Below, piece after piece: positions 55,305 to 64,000 of a DNA stretch of 64,000 nucleotides. The DNA is taken from assembly GCF_002797895.1 (NCBI RefSeq), contig NZ_PGES01000001.1:4650001-4714000 (forward strand), written 5' to 3'. The stretch is from Janthinobacterium sp. 67. Its GTDB lineage: Bacteria > Pseudomonadota > Gammaproteobacteria > Burkholderiales > Burkholderiaceae_D. Position 1 is the first letter of the stretch; each line of letters opens with the position of its first letter. Both the position numbers and the translations under genes were made by a program. The notes beneath the pieces were generated by a model. That model had not been told where the DNA came from and made no database searches. It worked only from the letters and a program-made list of their open reading frames with translations.

Positions 55305-56210
55305 TCACTCTTCCGGCAGCGCGGCGAAGCTGTGCGCCAGGTAGTCGATCAGCGCGCGCACGGCCGGCAGCAGGCCGCGTCGCGACGGAAACACGGCGTG
55401 GATGATTTCGCGCTGCGGCCGCCATTGCTCCATCAGCGGCAGCAGGCTGCCATTGGCCACCTGTTCGGTGATCATCATGGTTGGCAGCTGCACCACGCCC
55501 ACGCCGGCCACGGCCGCGTCGCGCAAGGTCAGCATGTCGCCCGTGACGAAGCGCGGCGTATGGCGCAGCTGGGCGCGCGCGCCATTGGGACCATGCAAAT
55601 CCCACTGGTAGTGCTGTTGCGGCATGCCCAGGGCCAGGCTGGGCCAGTCTGCCAGGTCGGCTGGCGCCTTCGGCATGGGCGCGCCGGCAAACAGCAAGGG
55701 GCTGCCCACCATGCACTGGCCCCGTTCGGCCAGCACGCGCAGCACCAGGTCGCTGTCGGGCAGTGGCGGCGGGCGCACGCGGATGGCCACGTCGATACCT
55801 TCGGCCACCAGGTCGACGCGGCGGTTGCTCGCTTCGAGCAGCAGGGTCACTTGCGGATGCGCGCGCATGAAACCGGCCAGCATGGGCGCGACCAGCGACT
55901 GCAGCAGGGCGATGGGGCAGGACAGGCGCACCGTGCCGCGTGGCGCGGCCCGCGTCAGTTCGATCGCTTCCTGCGCCGCTTCCGCTTCCACCAGCATCGC
56001 CTTGCAATGCTCGTAAAACGTCTGCCCCACGTCGGTGACGGAGAAATGCCGCGTCGTGCGCTGCAGCAGGCGCGCGCCGAGGCGCTCTTCCAGCAGCGCG
56101 ATGCGCCGGCTCAGTTTGGATTTCGGCATGCCCAGCGCGCGCCCGGCCGGCGCGAAGCCGCCATGGTCGACCACCTGCACGAAGTAATACAAGTCATTCA
56201 AATCCTGCAT
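55305..56210 (-). CDS. LysR-family transcriptional regulator
   Basis: The 301-residue LysR protein has an N-terminal winged helix (GRALGMPKSKLSRRIALLEERLG) and a C-terminal effector domain with GIDVAIRVRPPPLPDSDLV. It is divergent from a pirin gene 120 bases away. LysR next to pirin plus an isochorismatase-family hydrolase is a recurrent trio in proteobacteria. The ligand is unknown. Confidence 0.9.
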   Translation of the reverse strand: MQDLNDLYYFVQVVDHGGFAPAGRALGMPKSKLSRRIALLEERLGARLLQRTTRHFSVTDVGQTFYEHCKAMLVEAEAAQEAIELTRAAPRGTVRLSCPIALLQSLVAPMLAGFMRAHPQVTLLLEASNRRVDLVAEGIDVAIRVRPPPLPDSDLVLRVLAERGQCMVGSPLLFAGAPMPKAPADLADWPSLALGMPQQHYQWDLHGPNGARAQLRHTPRFVTGDMLTLRDAAVAGVGVVQLPTMMITEQVANGSLLPLMEQWRPQREIIHAVFPSRRGLLPAVRALIDYLAHSFAALPEE

Positions 56211-56330
56211 GCCGCCTCCTGGATTGTTCTATTTTCGGAACGCTGATGGCCTATTTTACCGTCTACCGGCTTCATCGTTGCAAGCGTATTCTGTCTCCAT
56301 CGTAATGCAAACCCCCAACAGGAGATCGAG

Positions 56331-57197
56331 ATGAACAAAGTCACAGGTATCTACAGCGCACCGCGCCAGCACTGGGTAGGCGATGGTTTTCCCGTGCGCT
56401 CGATGTTTTCGTACGGTAGCCATGGCAAGCAGCTGAGCCCCTTCCTGCTGCTCGACTATGCCGGCCCCGCCGAGTTTGCGCCCGGCACGCGTCCGCCCGG
56501 CGTCGGCTCGCACCCGCACCGCGGCTTTGAAACGGTGACCATCGTCTACAAGGGCGAAGTGGCGCACCGCGATTCGACGGGCCAGGGCGGCGTGATCGGC
56601 CCCGGCGACGTGCAATGGATGACGGCCGGCGCCGGCATCCTGCATGAAGAGTTTCACTCGCCTGCCTTCACGCAGTCGGGCGGCACCCTGGAAATGGTGC
56701 AGCTGTGGGTGAACCTGCCGGCGAAAAACAAGATGACGGCGCCCGGCTACCAGGCCATCACCAGCGACACGATTCCCACGGTGGCGCTGCCGGACGGCGG
56801 CGGCTCGGTGCGCGTGATCGCGGGCGACTTCGCTGGTCAGCATGGCCCGGCCCGCACGTTCTCGCCGATGCAGGTGTGGGACGTGCGCCTGGCCCAGGGC
56901 AAGCTGACGGAGCTGCCCGTGGCCAAGGGCTGGAGCACGGCGCTGATCGTGCTGCATGGCACGGTGCTGGTCAATGGCGAGAGCGTGGTGCGCGAAGCGC
57001 AGATGGCGCTGTTCGAGCGCGATGGCGACAGCATCACCGTCGAGGCGAACAACGACGCCGTGGTGCTGCTGCTGAGCGGCGAGCCGATCGACGAGCCCAT
57101 CGTCGGCCATGGCCCCTTCGTCATGAACACCGAAGCGGAAATCGCGCAGGCGTTCGAGGATTTCAACAGCGGCCGCTTCGCCCGCATCGCAAAATAA
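56331..57197 (+). CDS. Pirin-family protein
   Basis: The 288-residue bicupin has metal-binding [10 protein letters not shown] near residues 62-71, [24 protein letters not shown], and LHEEFHS, as in pirin/YhhW quercetinase-like proteins. AGGAG precedes the ATG. It heads a two-gene unit with the hydrolase 65 bases downstream. Activity may be quercetin dioxygenase-like or redox-related. Confidence 0.9.
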   Translation: MNKVTGIYSAPRQHWVGDGFPVRSMFSYGSHGKQLSPFLLLDYAGPAEFAPGTRPPGVGSHPHRGFETVTIVYKGEVAHRDSTGQGGVIGPGDVQWMTAGAGILHEEFHSPAFTQSGGTLEMVQLWVNLPAKNKMTAPGYQAITSDTIPTVALPDGGGSVRVIAGDFAGQHGPARTFSPMQVWDVRLAQGKLTELPVAKGWSTALIVLHGTVLVNGESVVREAQMALFERDGDSITVEANNDAVVLLLSGEPIDEPIVGHGPFVMNTEAEIAQAFEDFNSGRFARIAK

Positions 57198-57262
57198 TTT
57201 GTGCAGTCAATTTGTGTAGTACCTGTGCCGCATTCCGCGGCACGGTTTTTCAGGAGACCACC

Positions 57263-57964
57263 ATGAGCACCCCCGCCAATTTCCAAGGTTTGCCACCGAT
57301 GATCGATCCCGACGACGCCGTCATGCTGCTGATCGACCACCAGAGCGGCTTGTTCCAGCTGGTGCGCGACATCGAGCAGCACGTGCTGCGCGGCCACGTC
57401 ACGGCGCTGGCCAAGCTGTCGCGCCTGGCCAAGATGCCGACGTTTACCACCGCTTCCGTGCCCGACGGCCCGAACGGCCCCTTGATCCCGGAAATCCACC
57501 ATTTCAATCCGGAAGCCGTCTACATCCCGCGCACGGGCCAGATCAATGCCTGGGACAATCCGGCCTGGGTCGAGGCCATCGAAAAGACGGGCCGCAAGAC
57601 CCTGCTGATCGCCGGCACGCTCACCAGCGTATGCATGGCCTTTCCCACCATCAGCGCGCTGGCGGCCGGTTATAAAGTGTTTGCCATCATCGACGCCTCG
57701 GGCAACTGGTCGAAGATGGCCACCGACATCACCATGGCGCGCGTGACGCAGGCGGGCGCCGTGCCGATCGACACGTATGCCGTGCTGGCTGAAGTGATGA
57801 GCACCTGGAACCGCGCCGATGCGATGGAATTTGCCGCCATCATGACCGACCACATCGTGCCGCCATACCGCGCGCTGATCGAAAGCTACGACAAGGCGCA
57901 GGGCGTGCAAAAGAATGGCCGCGAAACCAAGCTGGAAATCCTCGAGGCGGCATCCAAGGGCTGA
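57263..57964 (+). CDS. Isochorismatase-family (YcaC-like) hydrolase
   Basis: The 233-residue cysteine hydrolase has Asp in [10 protein letters not shown], a catalytic Cys in [10 protein letters not shown] (about residue 118), and the cis-peptide loop before it. AGGAGA lies at 57251-57256, giving the start at 57263. YcaC-type enzymes have an unknown natural substrate. It follows pirin in the same direction and probably in the same transcript. Confidence 0.9.
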   Translation: MSTPANFQGLPPMIDPDDAVMLLIDHQSGLFQLVRDIEQHVLRGHVTALAKLSRLAKMPTFTTASVPDGPNGPLIPEIHHFNPEAVYIPRTGQINAWDNPAWVEAIEKTGRKTLLIAGTLTSVCMAFPTISALAAGYKVFAIIDASGNWSKMATDITMARVTQAGAVPIDTYAVLAEVMSTWNRADAMEFAAIMTDHIVPPYRALIESYDKAQGVQKNGRETKLEILEAASKG

Positions 57965-57970
57965 TTGCCG

Positions 57971-58732
57971 CTACGGCGTTTCGTAGCTGTTGCGTATCGC
58001 CGCCAGCACGCCGCGCTGTTCCAGGCGCGTGATGGCGGCGTTCAGGCGCGCCAGGTCGGCGGCGCTGGTCGTGCGGGCATTGAGCATCAGGTGCACGGGC
58101 GCGCGCAAGGCGAGGAAGGGCAGGGCGGCCAGGGCCACGCCCTGCTGGCGCGCTTCGTGGCGCACGGCCAGCACGTCACCCAGCAGCAGGTCGGCGCGGC
58201 CCGCGTCGAGCATGAGGATGCCTTGCCGGAAGCTGCCGAAGGTATTCAGGCGGCCATCCTTTTCCAGCGCCGGACGGGTCGCCGCATAGTCTGCCCCGTA
58301 CCAGCCCACCTTGGGCGCCAGCAGGCTGGCCTTGCCGCGCGCGAGCTGCGCGAAGCTGGCGACCTGGCGCTGCACGACGGGCGCGCCGGCCTTGCCGAAG
58401 ATGCCCACGGTTTCATCGCGGTAGCTGACGCTGAAACGCGCATACGCGTGGCGTTCCGACGTGTCGGAGGCGGCAGGCATCAGGTCCAGTCCCCCTTTCT
58501 GGAACAGCAACTGGCGCCGCGCCGTCGGCAGTTCCGGCAAGGTCACCAGGATGCAGTGCGCTTCCCTGAAGATGGCGCGCAGCAGTTCCAGGTCCAGGCC
58601 CGTATAGCTGCCCTGCGCATCGCGGTAGACATATGGCGGCCATTGCTCGAGCGCCATCGTCATGCGGCAGGCCTGGGTGGGCAGGACGCTGCCGGACAGC
58701 GTTGCCGCAAGCAGCACGTGGCGCAAGCGCAT
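57971..58732 (-). CDS. Periplasmic solute-binding protein (amino-acid type, SBP_bac_3)
   Basis: The 253-residue protein has a signal peptide (to about residue 21), then EQWPPYVYRDAQGSYTGLDLELLRAI and later GRADLLLGDVLAVRHE, matching family 3 solute-binding proteins. No permease or ATPase gene is adjacent, so it is an orphan, possibly a sensor-type or stray ABC component. The ATG at 58732 is at the start of the signal peptide; the longer frame overlaps pnuC antisense. Confidence 0.8.
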   Translation of the reverse strand: MRLRHVLLAATLSGSVLPTQACRMTMALEQWPPYVYRDAQGSYTGLDLELLRAIFREAHCILVTLPELPTARRQLLFQKGGLDLMPAASDTSERHAYARFSVSYRDETVGIFGKAGAPVVQRQVASFAQLARGKASLLAPKVGWYGADYAATRPALEKDGRLNTFGSFRQGILMLDAGRADLLLGDVLAVRHEARQQGVALAALPFLALRAPVHLMLNARTTSAADLARLNAAITRLEQRGVLAAIRNSYETP

Positions 58733-58867
58733 GGAACATCTCCGCAGTGGTTCAAGGGTAGTACTGAGCAATTTGCCAGAATGGCCACGGAAGTCAAGCG
58801 GTGCATGGCCGGTTGCGGATATCAAATGGGCTATAGTGGCGGCTGTCTTCATCCAAAGGAAATCCGC

Positions 58868-59458
58868 TTGACTCCCCCGCTCGAGATCGCCGCCAACGTG
58901 CTGATGACCGTTTCCATTGTCCTGGCCGGACGCAACAACATTCATTCCTGGTGGATCGGCATCGTCGGCTGCGTGCTGTTTGCCGTGCTGTTTTTCCAGG
59001 TCAACCTGTACGCCGACGTGATGCTGCAGCTGTTTTTCATCGTCACCTGCGTCATCGGCTGGCTGCAATGGCGGCGCGGCGCCGGTGGCAAGCCCTTGCC
59101 GATCACGCGCACGGGCTGGCGCAGCCTGGCTTGGGTGGTGCCGGCCGGCATCGCTTCCGTGGTGATCTACGGCATGCTGCTGCACCGCTTTACGAATGCC
59201 TACGCGCCTTTCATCGATTCGGCGGTGTTGGTATTTAGCATCATCGCGCAATTCCTGTTGATGAGCCGGCGCATCGAAACGTGGGCCTTCTGGCTGCTCG
59301 TCAACACCGTGGCCGTGCCGCTCTACTACAGCCGTGGCCTGTACCTGACGGCCGTCCTGTATGCGGCCTACTGGGTCAACGCCCTCATTTCCTGGTACTG
59401 GTGGAGCGTGCAGGCACGCCGCGCGGCGGCCGTGCCGCAGGAGATGGCCGACGCCTGA
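58868..59458 (+). CDS. pnuC: PnuC-family vitamin transporter (nicotinamide riboside or thiamine type)
   Basis: The 196-residue membrane protein has seven or so hydrophobic segments and PnuC motifs (NNIHSWWIGIVGCVLFAVLFFQ, WVNALISWYWWSVQ). It starts with TTG at 58868, with AAAGGA seven bases upstream; no ATG is well placed, and a region of 136 bases separates it from the divergent binding-protein gene. PnuC imports nicotinamide riboside; the thiamine (PnuT) branch is similar, so substrate is not certain. Confidence 0.85.
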   Translation: MTPPLEIAANVLMTVSIVLAGRNNIHSWWIGIVGCVLFAVLFFQVNLYADVMLQLFFIVTCVIGWLQWRRGAGGKPLPITRTGWRSLAWVVPAGIASVVIYGMLLHRFTNAYAPFIDSAVLVFSIIAQFLLMSRRIETWAFWLLVNTVAVPLYYSRGLYLTAVLYAAYWVNALISWYWWSVQARRAAAVPQEMADA

Positions 59459-59530
59459 TATTTCCATATACCAAGTCCTTAGATTCAAATCATATATACA
59501 ATCAATTTTTAATTCGTTCACGCGCTAAAG

Positions 59531-59573
59531 ACACCGGGATATAGTGGCCTTTCCCCGCTTACCGGTGTTTTTT
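59531..59573 (+). terminator. Intrinsic terminator after pnuC
   Basis: Arms ACACCGG (59531-59537) / CCGGTGT (59562-59568) with a long loop, followed by TTTTT. It closes the pnuC transcript. Confidence 0.7.
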
Positions 59574-59787
59574 ATGTTGCGTTTTACCCTTTCTGCCTGT
59601 TTTTACGCCGCCCGGCACCAGCTGACCATGCAATGCATGGCGCAGTGGATGCCGGTGCGTGCCCGTCCACGCATCCCCTGAGTCACCCATCCGTTTCATT
59701 GCCGTTTGCCCGCTGGCCCACCCGGTCCGCGTGCCCCTGCTCGGCCTTTTTTACTGAAAAAGGCTGCAATCCCAATAAGAGGAAACC
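59574..59787 (+). promoter_or_regulatory. Hairpin-rich leader of the TonB receptor gene
   Basis: The gap from pnuC to the receptor gene is 329 bases. After the pnuC terminator it contains the perfect inverted repeat CCATGCA-A-TGCATGG (59626-59640) and a second hairpin GCCTTTTT (59744-59751) / AAAAAGGC (59757-59764) just before the ribosome binding site. A 35-codon ATG frame (59574-59681) has no ribosome binding site and is not called. No promoter is clear. Confidence 0.45.
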
Positions 59788-62355
59788 ATGTTCAAACCAC
59801 TCGCCATCAGTCTTGCCATCGCCGCCGCCTTTCCCGCCGTCTCCACCATCGCCCATGCCGAAGAGGACATGCTGCGCGTCAACGTCACCGGATCGAATAT
59901 CCGCGTCAGCGAAAAAGAGGGCGCCAGCGCCGTGCAAGTCATCACGGCCAAGGAATTGAAAGCCAGCGGCAAGACCAGCGTGTCGGACGTGCTGCGCTCG
60001 ATTTCCGCCAACAGCGGCAACAGCTACAACGAGCAATATACGGGCAGTTTCTCGGCCGGCACGTCGGGCCTGTCGCTGCGCGGCATCGGCCAGAAAAATA
60101 CCCTGATCCTGGTGAACGGCAAGCGCGTGGCCAGCTATGCGACGGCGCAAAACCTGCAGGAAACCTTTGTCGACCTGAACAGCCTGCCGATGGCGGCCGT
60201 GCAGCGCATCGAGGTGCTCAAGGATGGCGCCTCGTCCATCTACGGTTCCGACGCCGTGGCCGGCGTCGTCAACATCATCCTGTACAAGGAATTCACGGGC
60301 ACGGACATCACGGCGCAGTGGGGCGGCTCGACGGAAGGCACGGGCCAGCATGAAAAGAGCGCGGCGCTGCAGACGGGTTTCGGCAAGCTCGAGGAAGACG
60401 GCTACAGCCTGGTCTTCTCGATCGACACGCAGCAGCGCGACAAGCTGCAGCAAAGCGACGTGGCGTGGATGCGTGATGCGGATTTCCGCAAGCAGCAGCG
60501 TGGCGCGCTGGGCTGGGTCGCCACCAATTATGCTGGCAGCGATCCCACGCGGAGCCTGGGCGGCGTGCGCAGCCCGTTGCAACTGGTCAATTATGGCGAC
60601 ATCTCGCCGGGCAAGACGGGGCAAGTGCTCGCGTATAACCCGTCGCCATATAAAACCCTGATTCCCGGCATCCAGCGCGTGCACACGGCCGCGCGCGCCA
60701 CCTTCAAGCTGAACGCGGACACGGAAGCGTACGTCGACCTGCTGCACAGTTATTCGCGCGCCGACCAGACCTTCAGCGCGCCGCTCACCGTCAACAATGC
60801 CACGCGCGTGTGGAACAACGCGACCCAGGCGCTCGACACGATCCCCGTCGTGCTGCCTGTCGGCCACCCGAACAATCCGGGCGCCACGCCCCTGCCGTTC
60901 ACGGCCACCCTGTTCGACCTGGGACCGCGCCTGAAGCAGGACCGGGTCACCTTCTACCGCGCGCTGGCGGGCGTCAAGGGGACGCTGGCGGGCTGGGACT
61001 GGGATGCGGCCGTGGGCCACTCGAGCAGCAAGCTGGAAGAAACCGTGCAGAACTTCGTCAACCGCTACGAATTCCAGCAGGTGCTGGCCGACGGCAGCTA
61101 TAACTTCTTCGACCAGTCGCAAAACAGCGAAGCGGTGCGCAACCGCCTGCGCCTGTCGACCCTGCGTCCGGCCGAATCGACTCTCGACACCGTCGATTTC
61201 TCGGCTTCGAAAGACCTGTGGCAATTGCCGGCCGGTCCGCTGGGCTTTGCCGCCGGTGCCCAGTGGCGCCGCGAAAAGATGGATTCGCAAACCTCGACGG
61301 CCGTGCTGTCGGGCACCGAGCTGCGCCCGGCCATCAACATCATCAACGGCTCGCGCAGCGTGTCGGCCCTGTTTGCCGAATTCAACGTGCCCGTCGTGAA
61401 AGACCTGTCCGTCAACCTGGCGGGCCGCGCCGACCATTACAGCGATTTCGGCAACGCGTTTTCGCCGAAAGCCAGCGCGCGCTACCAGGCGGCGCCATGG
61501 CTGCTGGTACGCGGCACCGTGTCGCGCGGCTTCCGCGCGCCGTCGCTGCCGGAAATCACGCAAAGCACGGCCGTCAGCTATGTCAGCGTGCTTGATCCGC
61601 GCGACCCGATCACGCCCACGCAGACGCGCGGCGTGACGGCCATTACCATCGCCAATACGGCGCTGCGTCCGGAACGGTCGAACAACCTGAACCTGGGCGT
61701 GGTGGTGTCGCCGACCAGCAGTTCGAGCATCGGCCTCGATTACTACCGCATCAAGCAAGATGGCGTGATCGGCACGGAAAGCGCCACCACCACGCTCGCC
61801 AACGAAGCGTCGGCGCCGCAGAAGATCACGCGCGATGCCGATGGCCGCATCACGACCCTGTACCGCCAGTACCGTAACCAGGGACAGCGCGAAGTGTCGG
61901 GCATCGACCTCGACCTGCGCCAGCGCTTCGTCGACAGGGACTGGGGCAAGCTGACCCTGGCCGGCCAGCTGAGCCGCGTGCTGCGCTTTGCCGAACCGCT
62001 GTCCGACGGCGCGCCGCTCACGGACGGCGCCGGCACCAATTACTTCGGTTCGATCCCGAAATGGCGCGGCGTCACGTCGGCCACCTGGGAGCAGGGCAAG
62101 TGGTCGTCCACGCTCACCTGGAATTACGTGGGCAGCTATGCGCAAAACACGCACCTCGATGAATCCGTGGCCGCCTTCAGCACCTTCGACGTGACCACCA
62201 GCTGGCAGGTGACGCCAGCGGCGAACGTCACCTTCATCGTGCAAAACCTGGCCAACAAGCGCGCGCCGTGGGATTACTCGGCATCAGGCTTCGACTATAC
62301 GCAAGCGGACCCGCGCGGCCGCTTCGCGTCGTTAAAACTGAACTACAAGTTCTAG
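59788..62355 (+). CDS. TonB-dependent outer-membrane receptor
   Basis: The 855-residue protein has a signal peptide (residues 1-24, ending AHA), a plug domain (about 40-160; SLRGIGQKNTLILVNGKRVA and IEVLKDGASSIYGSDAVAGVVNI), and a beta-barrel ending with Phe (LKLNYKF). There is no N-terminal secretin/STN signalling domain. Substrate is unknown; nearby PnuC may point to a vitamin or nucleoside, but this is only positional. Its stop overlaps the stop of the convergent response regulator. Confidence 0.93.
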   Translation: MFKPLAISLAIAAAFPAVSTIAHAEEDMLRVNVTGSNIRVSEKEGASAVQVITAKELKASGKTSVSDVLRSISANSGNSYNEQYTGSFSAGTSGLSLRGIGQKNTLILVNGKRVASYATAQNLQETFVDLNSLPMAAVQRIEVLKDGASSIYGSDAVAGVVNIILYKEFTGTDITAQWGGSTEGTGQHEKSAALQTGFGKLEEDGYSLVFSIDTQQRDKLQQSDVAWMRDADFRKQQRGALGWVATNYAGSDPTRSLGGVRSPLQLVNYGDISPGKTGQVLAYNPSPYKTLIPGIQRVHTAARATFKLNADTEAYVDLLHSYSRADQTFSAPLTVNNATRVWNNATQALDTIPVVLPVGHPNNPGATPLPFTATLFDLGPRLKQDRVTFYRALAGVKGTLAGWDWDAAVGHSSSKLEETVQNFVNRYEFQQVLADGSYNFFDQSQNSEAVRNRLRLSTLRPAESTLDTVDFSASKDLWQLPAGPLGFAAGAQWRREKMDSQTSTAVLSGTELRPAINIINGSRSVSALFAEFNVPVVKDLSVNLAGRADHYSDFGNAFSPKASARYQAAPWLLVRGTVSRGFRAPSLPEITQSTAVSYVSVLDPRDPITPTQTRGVTAITIANTALRPERSNNLNLGVVVSPTSSSSIGLDYYRIKQDGVIGTESATTTLANEASAPQKITRDADGRITTLYRQYRNQGQREVSGIDLDLRQRFVDRDWGKLTLAGQLSRVLRFAEPLSDGAPLTDGAGTNYFGSIPKWRGVTSATWEQGKWSSTLTWNYVGSYAQNTHLDESVAAFSTFDVTTSWQVTPAANVTFIVQNLANKRAPWDYSASGFDYTQADPRGRFASLKLNYKF

Positions 62356-63155
62356 TGACCGTTTGACACCTGCCGCCCCGTCTGCTCGTGCAGGCGCTGG
62401 CGGTAGGCGCTGGGCGTGACGCCCATGCGTTCGCGAAAGGCCGTGGCGAAGTTGCCCGCGTTGTGAAAACCGATCAGCAGGGCGATATCCTGCACGTCGA
62501 TGTCGGTCTGCTGCAGCAATTCCACGCCGCGGGCGATGCGCGCTTCGCGGATGAAGGCGAAGACCGTCATGCCAGTCTGCTCGCGGAACATCAGGGTCAG
62601 CTTTTCGCGGTAGGTGCCCACGCTGCGGGCGATGTCGGACAAGTTGGGCAAGCTGCCCAGGTTGTCGAGGATCAGCTGCTTGACGGCATTGACGAAGACG
62701 AGGTCCGGATGATGCTGCCGCTCGCTGATCGGCGCCGCTGCCGGCAGGGTACTGTTGCTTCTACGCATCAATCCCAGGTGGATATGGATGCGCGCGGCCA
62801 GTTCTTCCGGCAGGAAGGGCTTGGAAATGTAGTCGACGCCGCCCACCTGCAAGCCCATGATGCGCTCCTTGGCGGCATCGGCGCCGCTGAGAAAGATCAC
62901 GGGTATCGGTTCCGTCTCGGGATTGGCCTTGAGCAAACGACACGCCGTGTAGCCATCCATTTCGGGCATGCGCACGTCGAGCAGGATCAGGTCGGGATGC
63001 GTGGCCAATGCCAGCTGGTAGCCCTGGTAGCCATTGAAGGCAATGCTGAAACGGTAGGGCTGCTCGCTGAGCAGCTCCATCAGCATGCGCTGCTCGAACG
63101 CGGAATCGTCCACGATCAGGATATTCTTTTTGATGGTTTCGCTGGTCAATGGCAT
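62352..63155 (-). CDS. Response regulator with AraC-type DNA-binding domain
   Basis: The 267-residue protein has a receiver domain with acidic pocket DD (16-17), phospho-acceptor Asp60 in LILLDVRMPEMDG, and Lys in ISKPF, then an AraC-type helix-turn-helix in residues 160-260 (IALLIGFHNAGNFATAFRERMGVTPSAYR). No sensor kinase is in the window. It is convergent to the TonB receptor gene. Confidence 0.92.
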   Translation of the reverse strand: MPLTSETIKKNILIVDDSAFEQRMLMELLSEQPYRFSIAFNGYQGYQLALATHPDLILLDVRMPEMDGYTACRLLKANPETEPIPVIFLSGADAAKERIMGLQVGGVDYISKPFLPEELAARIHIHLGLMRRSNSTLPAAAPISERQHHPDLVFVNAVKQLILDNLGSLPNLSDIARSVGTYREKLTLMFREQTGMTVFAFIREARIARGVELLQQTDIDVQDIALLIGFHNAGNFATAFRERMGVTPSAYRQRLHEQTGRQVSNGH

Positions 63156-63504
63156 GGCATGGATGACTTAACCAAATAGCAAGTTGTAGCTTATTATGCC
63201 TCGCTTTTTCTTTTTTTTCTGCTTTTCTCTTGTTTCAAAAGATGTTTCTCCGCCAGAAGAAGCGCGGATTTCCCAGATCGCCAATAATTCAATCATGCAT
63301 TGATTTTAAGCAATGTCGCTTGCCAAAAAATCTGTTTTGCACATGCTGCAAACAATGCCGGAGTCCCCGGGTTCCTGACTCTCGGCACCAGTATGTTGTC
63401 GTCCTGGTTTGCGTGCCCAAGAAAACGCCGGCAATACCGTGACTATCCTCGATGCCCCTCATATTGGTGGGCTCATTAATGATGTTCCATCATCAGGAGG
63501 TATC
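63156..63504. other. Intergenic region before the SCPU gene
   Basis: A gene-free AT-rich stretch of 349 bases. It holds the inverted motif AATCATGCATTGATT (63291-63305, arms AATCA/TGATT), a possible operator, and a ribosome binding site CAGGAGG (63494-63500). The 70-codon frame at 63230-63442 has no ribosome binding site or protein-like composition. No definite promoter pair was found. Confidence 0.5.
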
Positions 63505-64000
63505 ATGTTGCGAGTTATTTCCCCCCGCCTTATCGTTGCCGCCAGCGTGGCCGTGGCCGCCGCAGCCCTCCTGCCTCGCGATGCGGACGCCGCCGTGTAT
63601 CTGAATGGCAGCGCCACCATCAACTTTGACGTCACCCTGAAAATCATCGCCAATTGCACCATCGGCGCGGCCAATCTCGACTTTGGTCAAAGTCAGGGTG
63701 TACTGGCTACTGCCGTTAACGTCAATACGACCGTGAACGTCACCTGCACCAATACCACGTTGTACAACGTGGGCTTGACGGCCGGCACGGGCGCGGGCTC
63801 GAGCGGCACCACGCGCTATATGAGCGGCACGGGCGGCAATACGGGGACGGTGCAGTTCAACCTGTACCAGACGGCTGGCAGCACCTTGTGGGGCGATACG
63901 CAGGGCACGAATACCGTCGGCGGCACCGGCAATGGCTCATCGCAGCCGATCACCGTGTACGGCAATATTCCGCCGCAGGCGACACCGGCGCCCGATACCT
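63505..64000 (+). CDS. SCPU/spore-coat-U domain secreted protein (3' end outside window)
   Basis: The ATG at 63505 follows CAGGAGG and starts a signal peptide (about residues 1-29, ending ADAA). The mature part reads NFDVTLKIIANCTIGAANLDFG and NTTVNVTCTNTT, the SCPU pattern of Csu-type pilus subunits, with paired Cys residues. The frame stays open to the end of the window, so the gene is truncated here. Csu-type chaperone and usher genes would be expected downstream, which cannot be seen. Confidence 0.85.
   Translation, partial: MLRVISPRLIVAASVAVAAAALLPRDADAAVYLNGSATINFDVTLKIIANCTIGAANLDFGQSQGVLATAVNVNTTVNVTCTNTTLYNVGLTAGTGAGSSGTTRYMSGTGGNTGTVQFNLYQTAGSTLWGDTQGTNTVGGTGNGSSQPITVYGNIPPQATPAPDT

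Noticed and set aside
58740..58867. NAD- or thiamine-type riboswitch before pnuC
   Set aside because: The short gap lacks the recognisable TPP or NAD riboswitch cores; only a ribosome binding site for the TTG start is evident.
59574..59681. 35-codon frame upstream of the TonB receptor
   Set aside because: ATG lies in the T-run of the pnuC terminator without a ribosome binding site; the hairpin inside better explains the sequence.
59683..62244. 853-codon open frame antisense to the TonB receptor gene
   Set aside because: High GC and codon bias leave long open frames opposite real genes. The plus-strand frame has signal peptide, plug and barrel motifs; the antisense product is Arg/His/Gln-rich with no domain.
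63230..63442. 70-codon frame upstream of the SCPU gene
   Set aside because: No ribosome binding site, Cys/Arg-rich random composition, and located in an AT-rich regulatory gap.

Overview
The window reads as chromosomal DNA of a GC-rich betaproteobacterium, most likely in the Oxalobacteraceae (Janthinobacterium/Massilia/Duganella type). That placement is inferred from gene content and order (kdsD-kdsC-lptC-lptA-lptB-rpoN-hpf, an HprK/PtsN/RapZ block, ubiE-ubiJ-ubiB, a FadN-type beta-oxidation operon) and from protein sequence; no rRNA or tRNA gene is present to confirm it. Coding density is high, with about 59 protein genes. No phage, IS element, CRISPR array or integrase was seen.

Region 1 (1-13.0 kb) is envelope and central regulation. 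It holds the 3' part of a diguanylate cyclase, a K+/H+ antiporter, Kdo synthesis and LPS transport (kdsD, kdsC, lptC, lptA, lptB), sigma-54 (rpoN) and hpf, then a probable 3-hydroxyisobutyryl-CoA hydrolase. The ptsN-hprK-rapZ block lies in inverted orientation facing rpoN-hpf. A 561-base gap between hprK and rapZ is filled with an inverted-repeat element and a 106-bp tandem array that has copied the 3' end of hprK.

Region 2 (13.1-34.2 kb) is housekeeping: queF, ilvA, a YqaA-type membrane protein, a very large FAD/Fe-S oxidoreductase with a HIT protein and a DUF971 protein, a YCII/ECF42-type sigma pair, ubiquinone genes (ubiE, ubiJ, ubiB) with a Tim44-like protein among them, a TPMT-type methyltransferase, an FmdB-type zinc ribbon, a DUF502 protein, aspS, nudB, an EEP-fold phosphohydrolase, clsB and an Hsp15-type S4 protein.

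Region 3 (34.3-42 kb) is a fatty-acid beta-oxidation cluster: a TetR regulator, acyl-CoA dehydrogenase, a FadN-type bifunctional enzyme, a hotdog thioesterase, thiolase, and an enoyl-CoA hydratase behind a terminator.

Region 4 (42-64 kb) is accessory and stress-related. It holds a LysR/SDR divergent pair, an LtrA-like protein, an HdeD-like membrane domain fused to a probable papain-like domain, and a NemR-YqhD-DJ-1 electrophile-detoxification unit with two matching operators. Next come a TetR/RibD-like pair sharing a perfect palindrome, two paralogous metallophosphoesterases flanking a subclass-B3-like metallo-beta-lactamase and rtcB, a LysR/pirin/isochorismatase cluster, a solute-binding protein, PnuC, a TonB receptor, an AraC-type response regulator, and the start of a SCPU-type secreted protein.

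The most interesting unexplained items are: (i) the rtcB leader, where a promoter, a 12-codon ORF, a bulged 13-bp hairpin and a strong terminator all precede rtcB; (ii) the hprK-end tandem array; (iii) the HdeD/papain-like fusion; and (iv) the B3 lactamase with Glu in place of its first zinc-ligand His.
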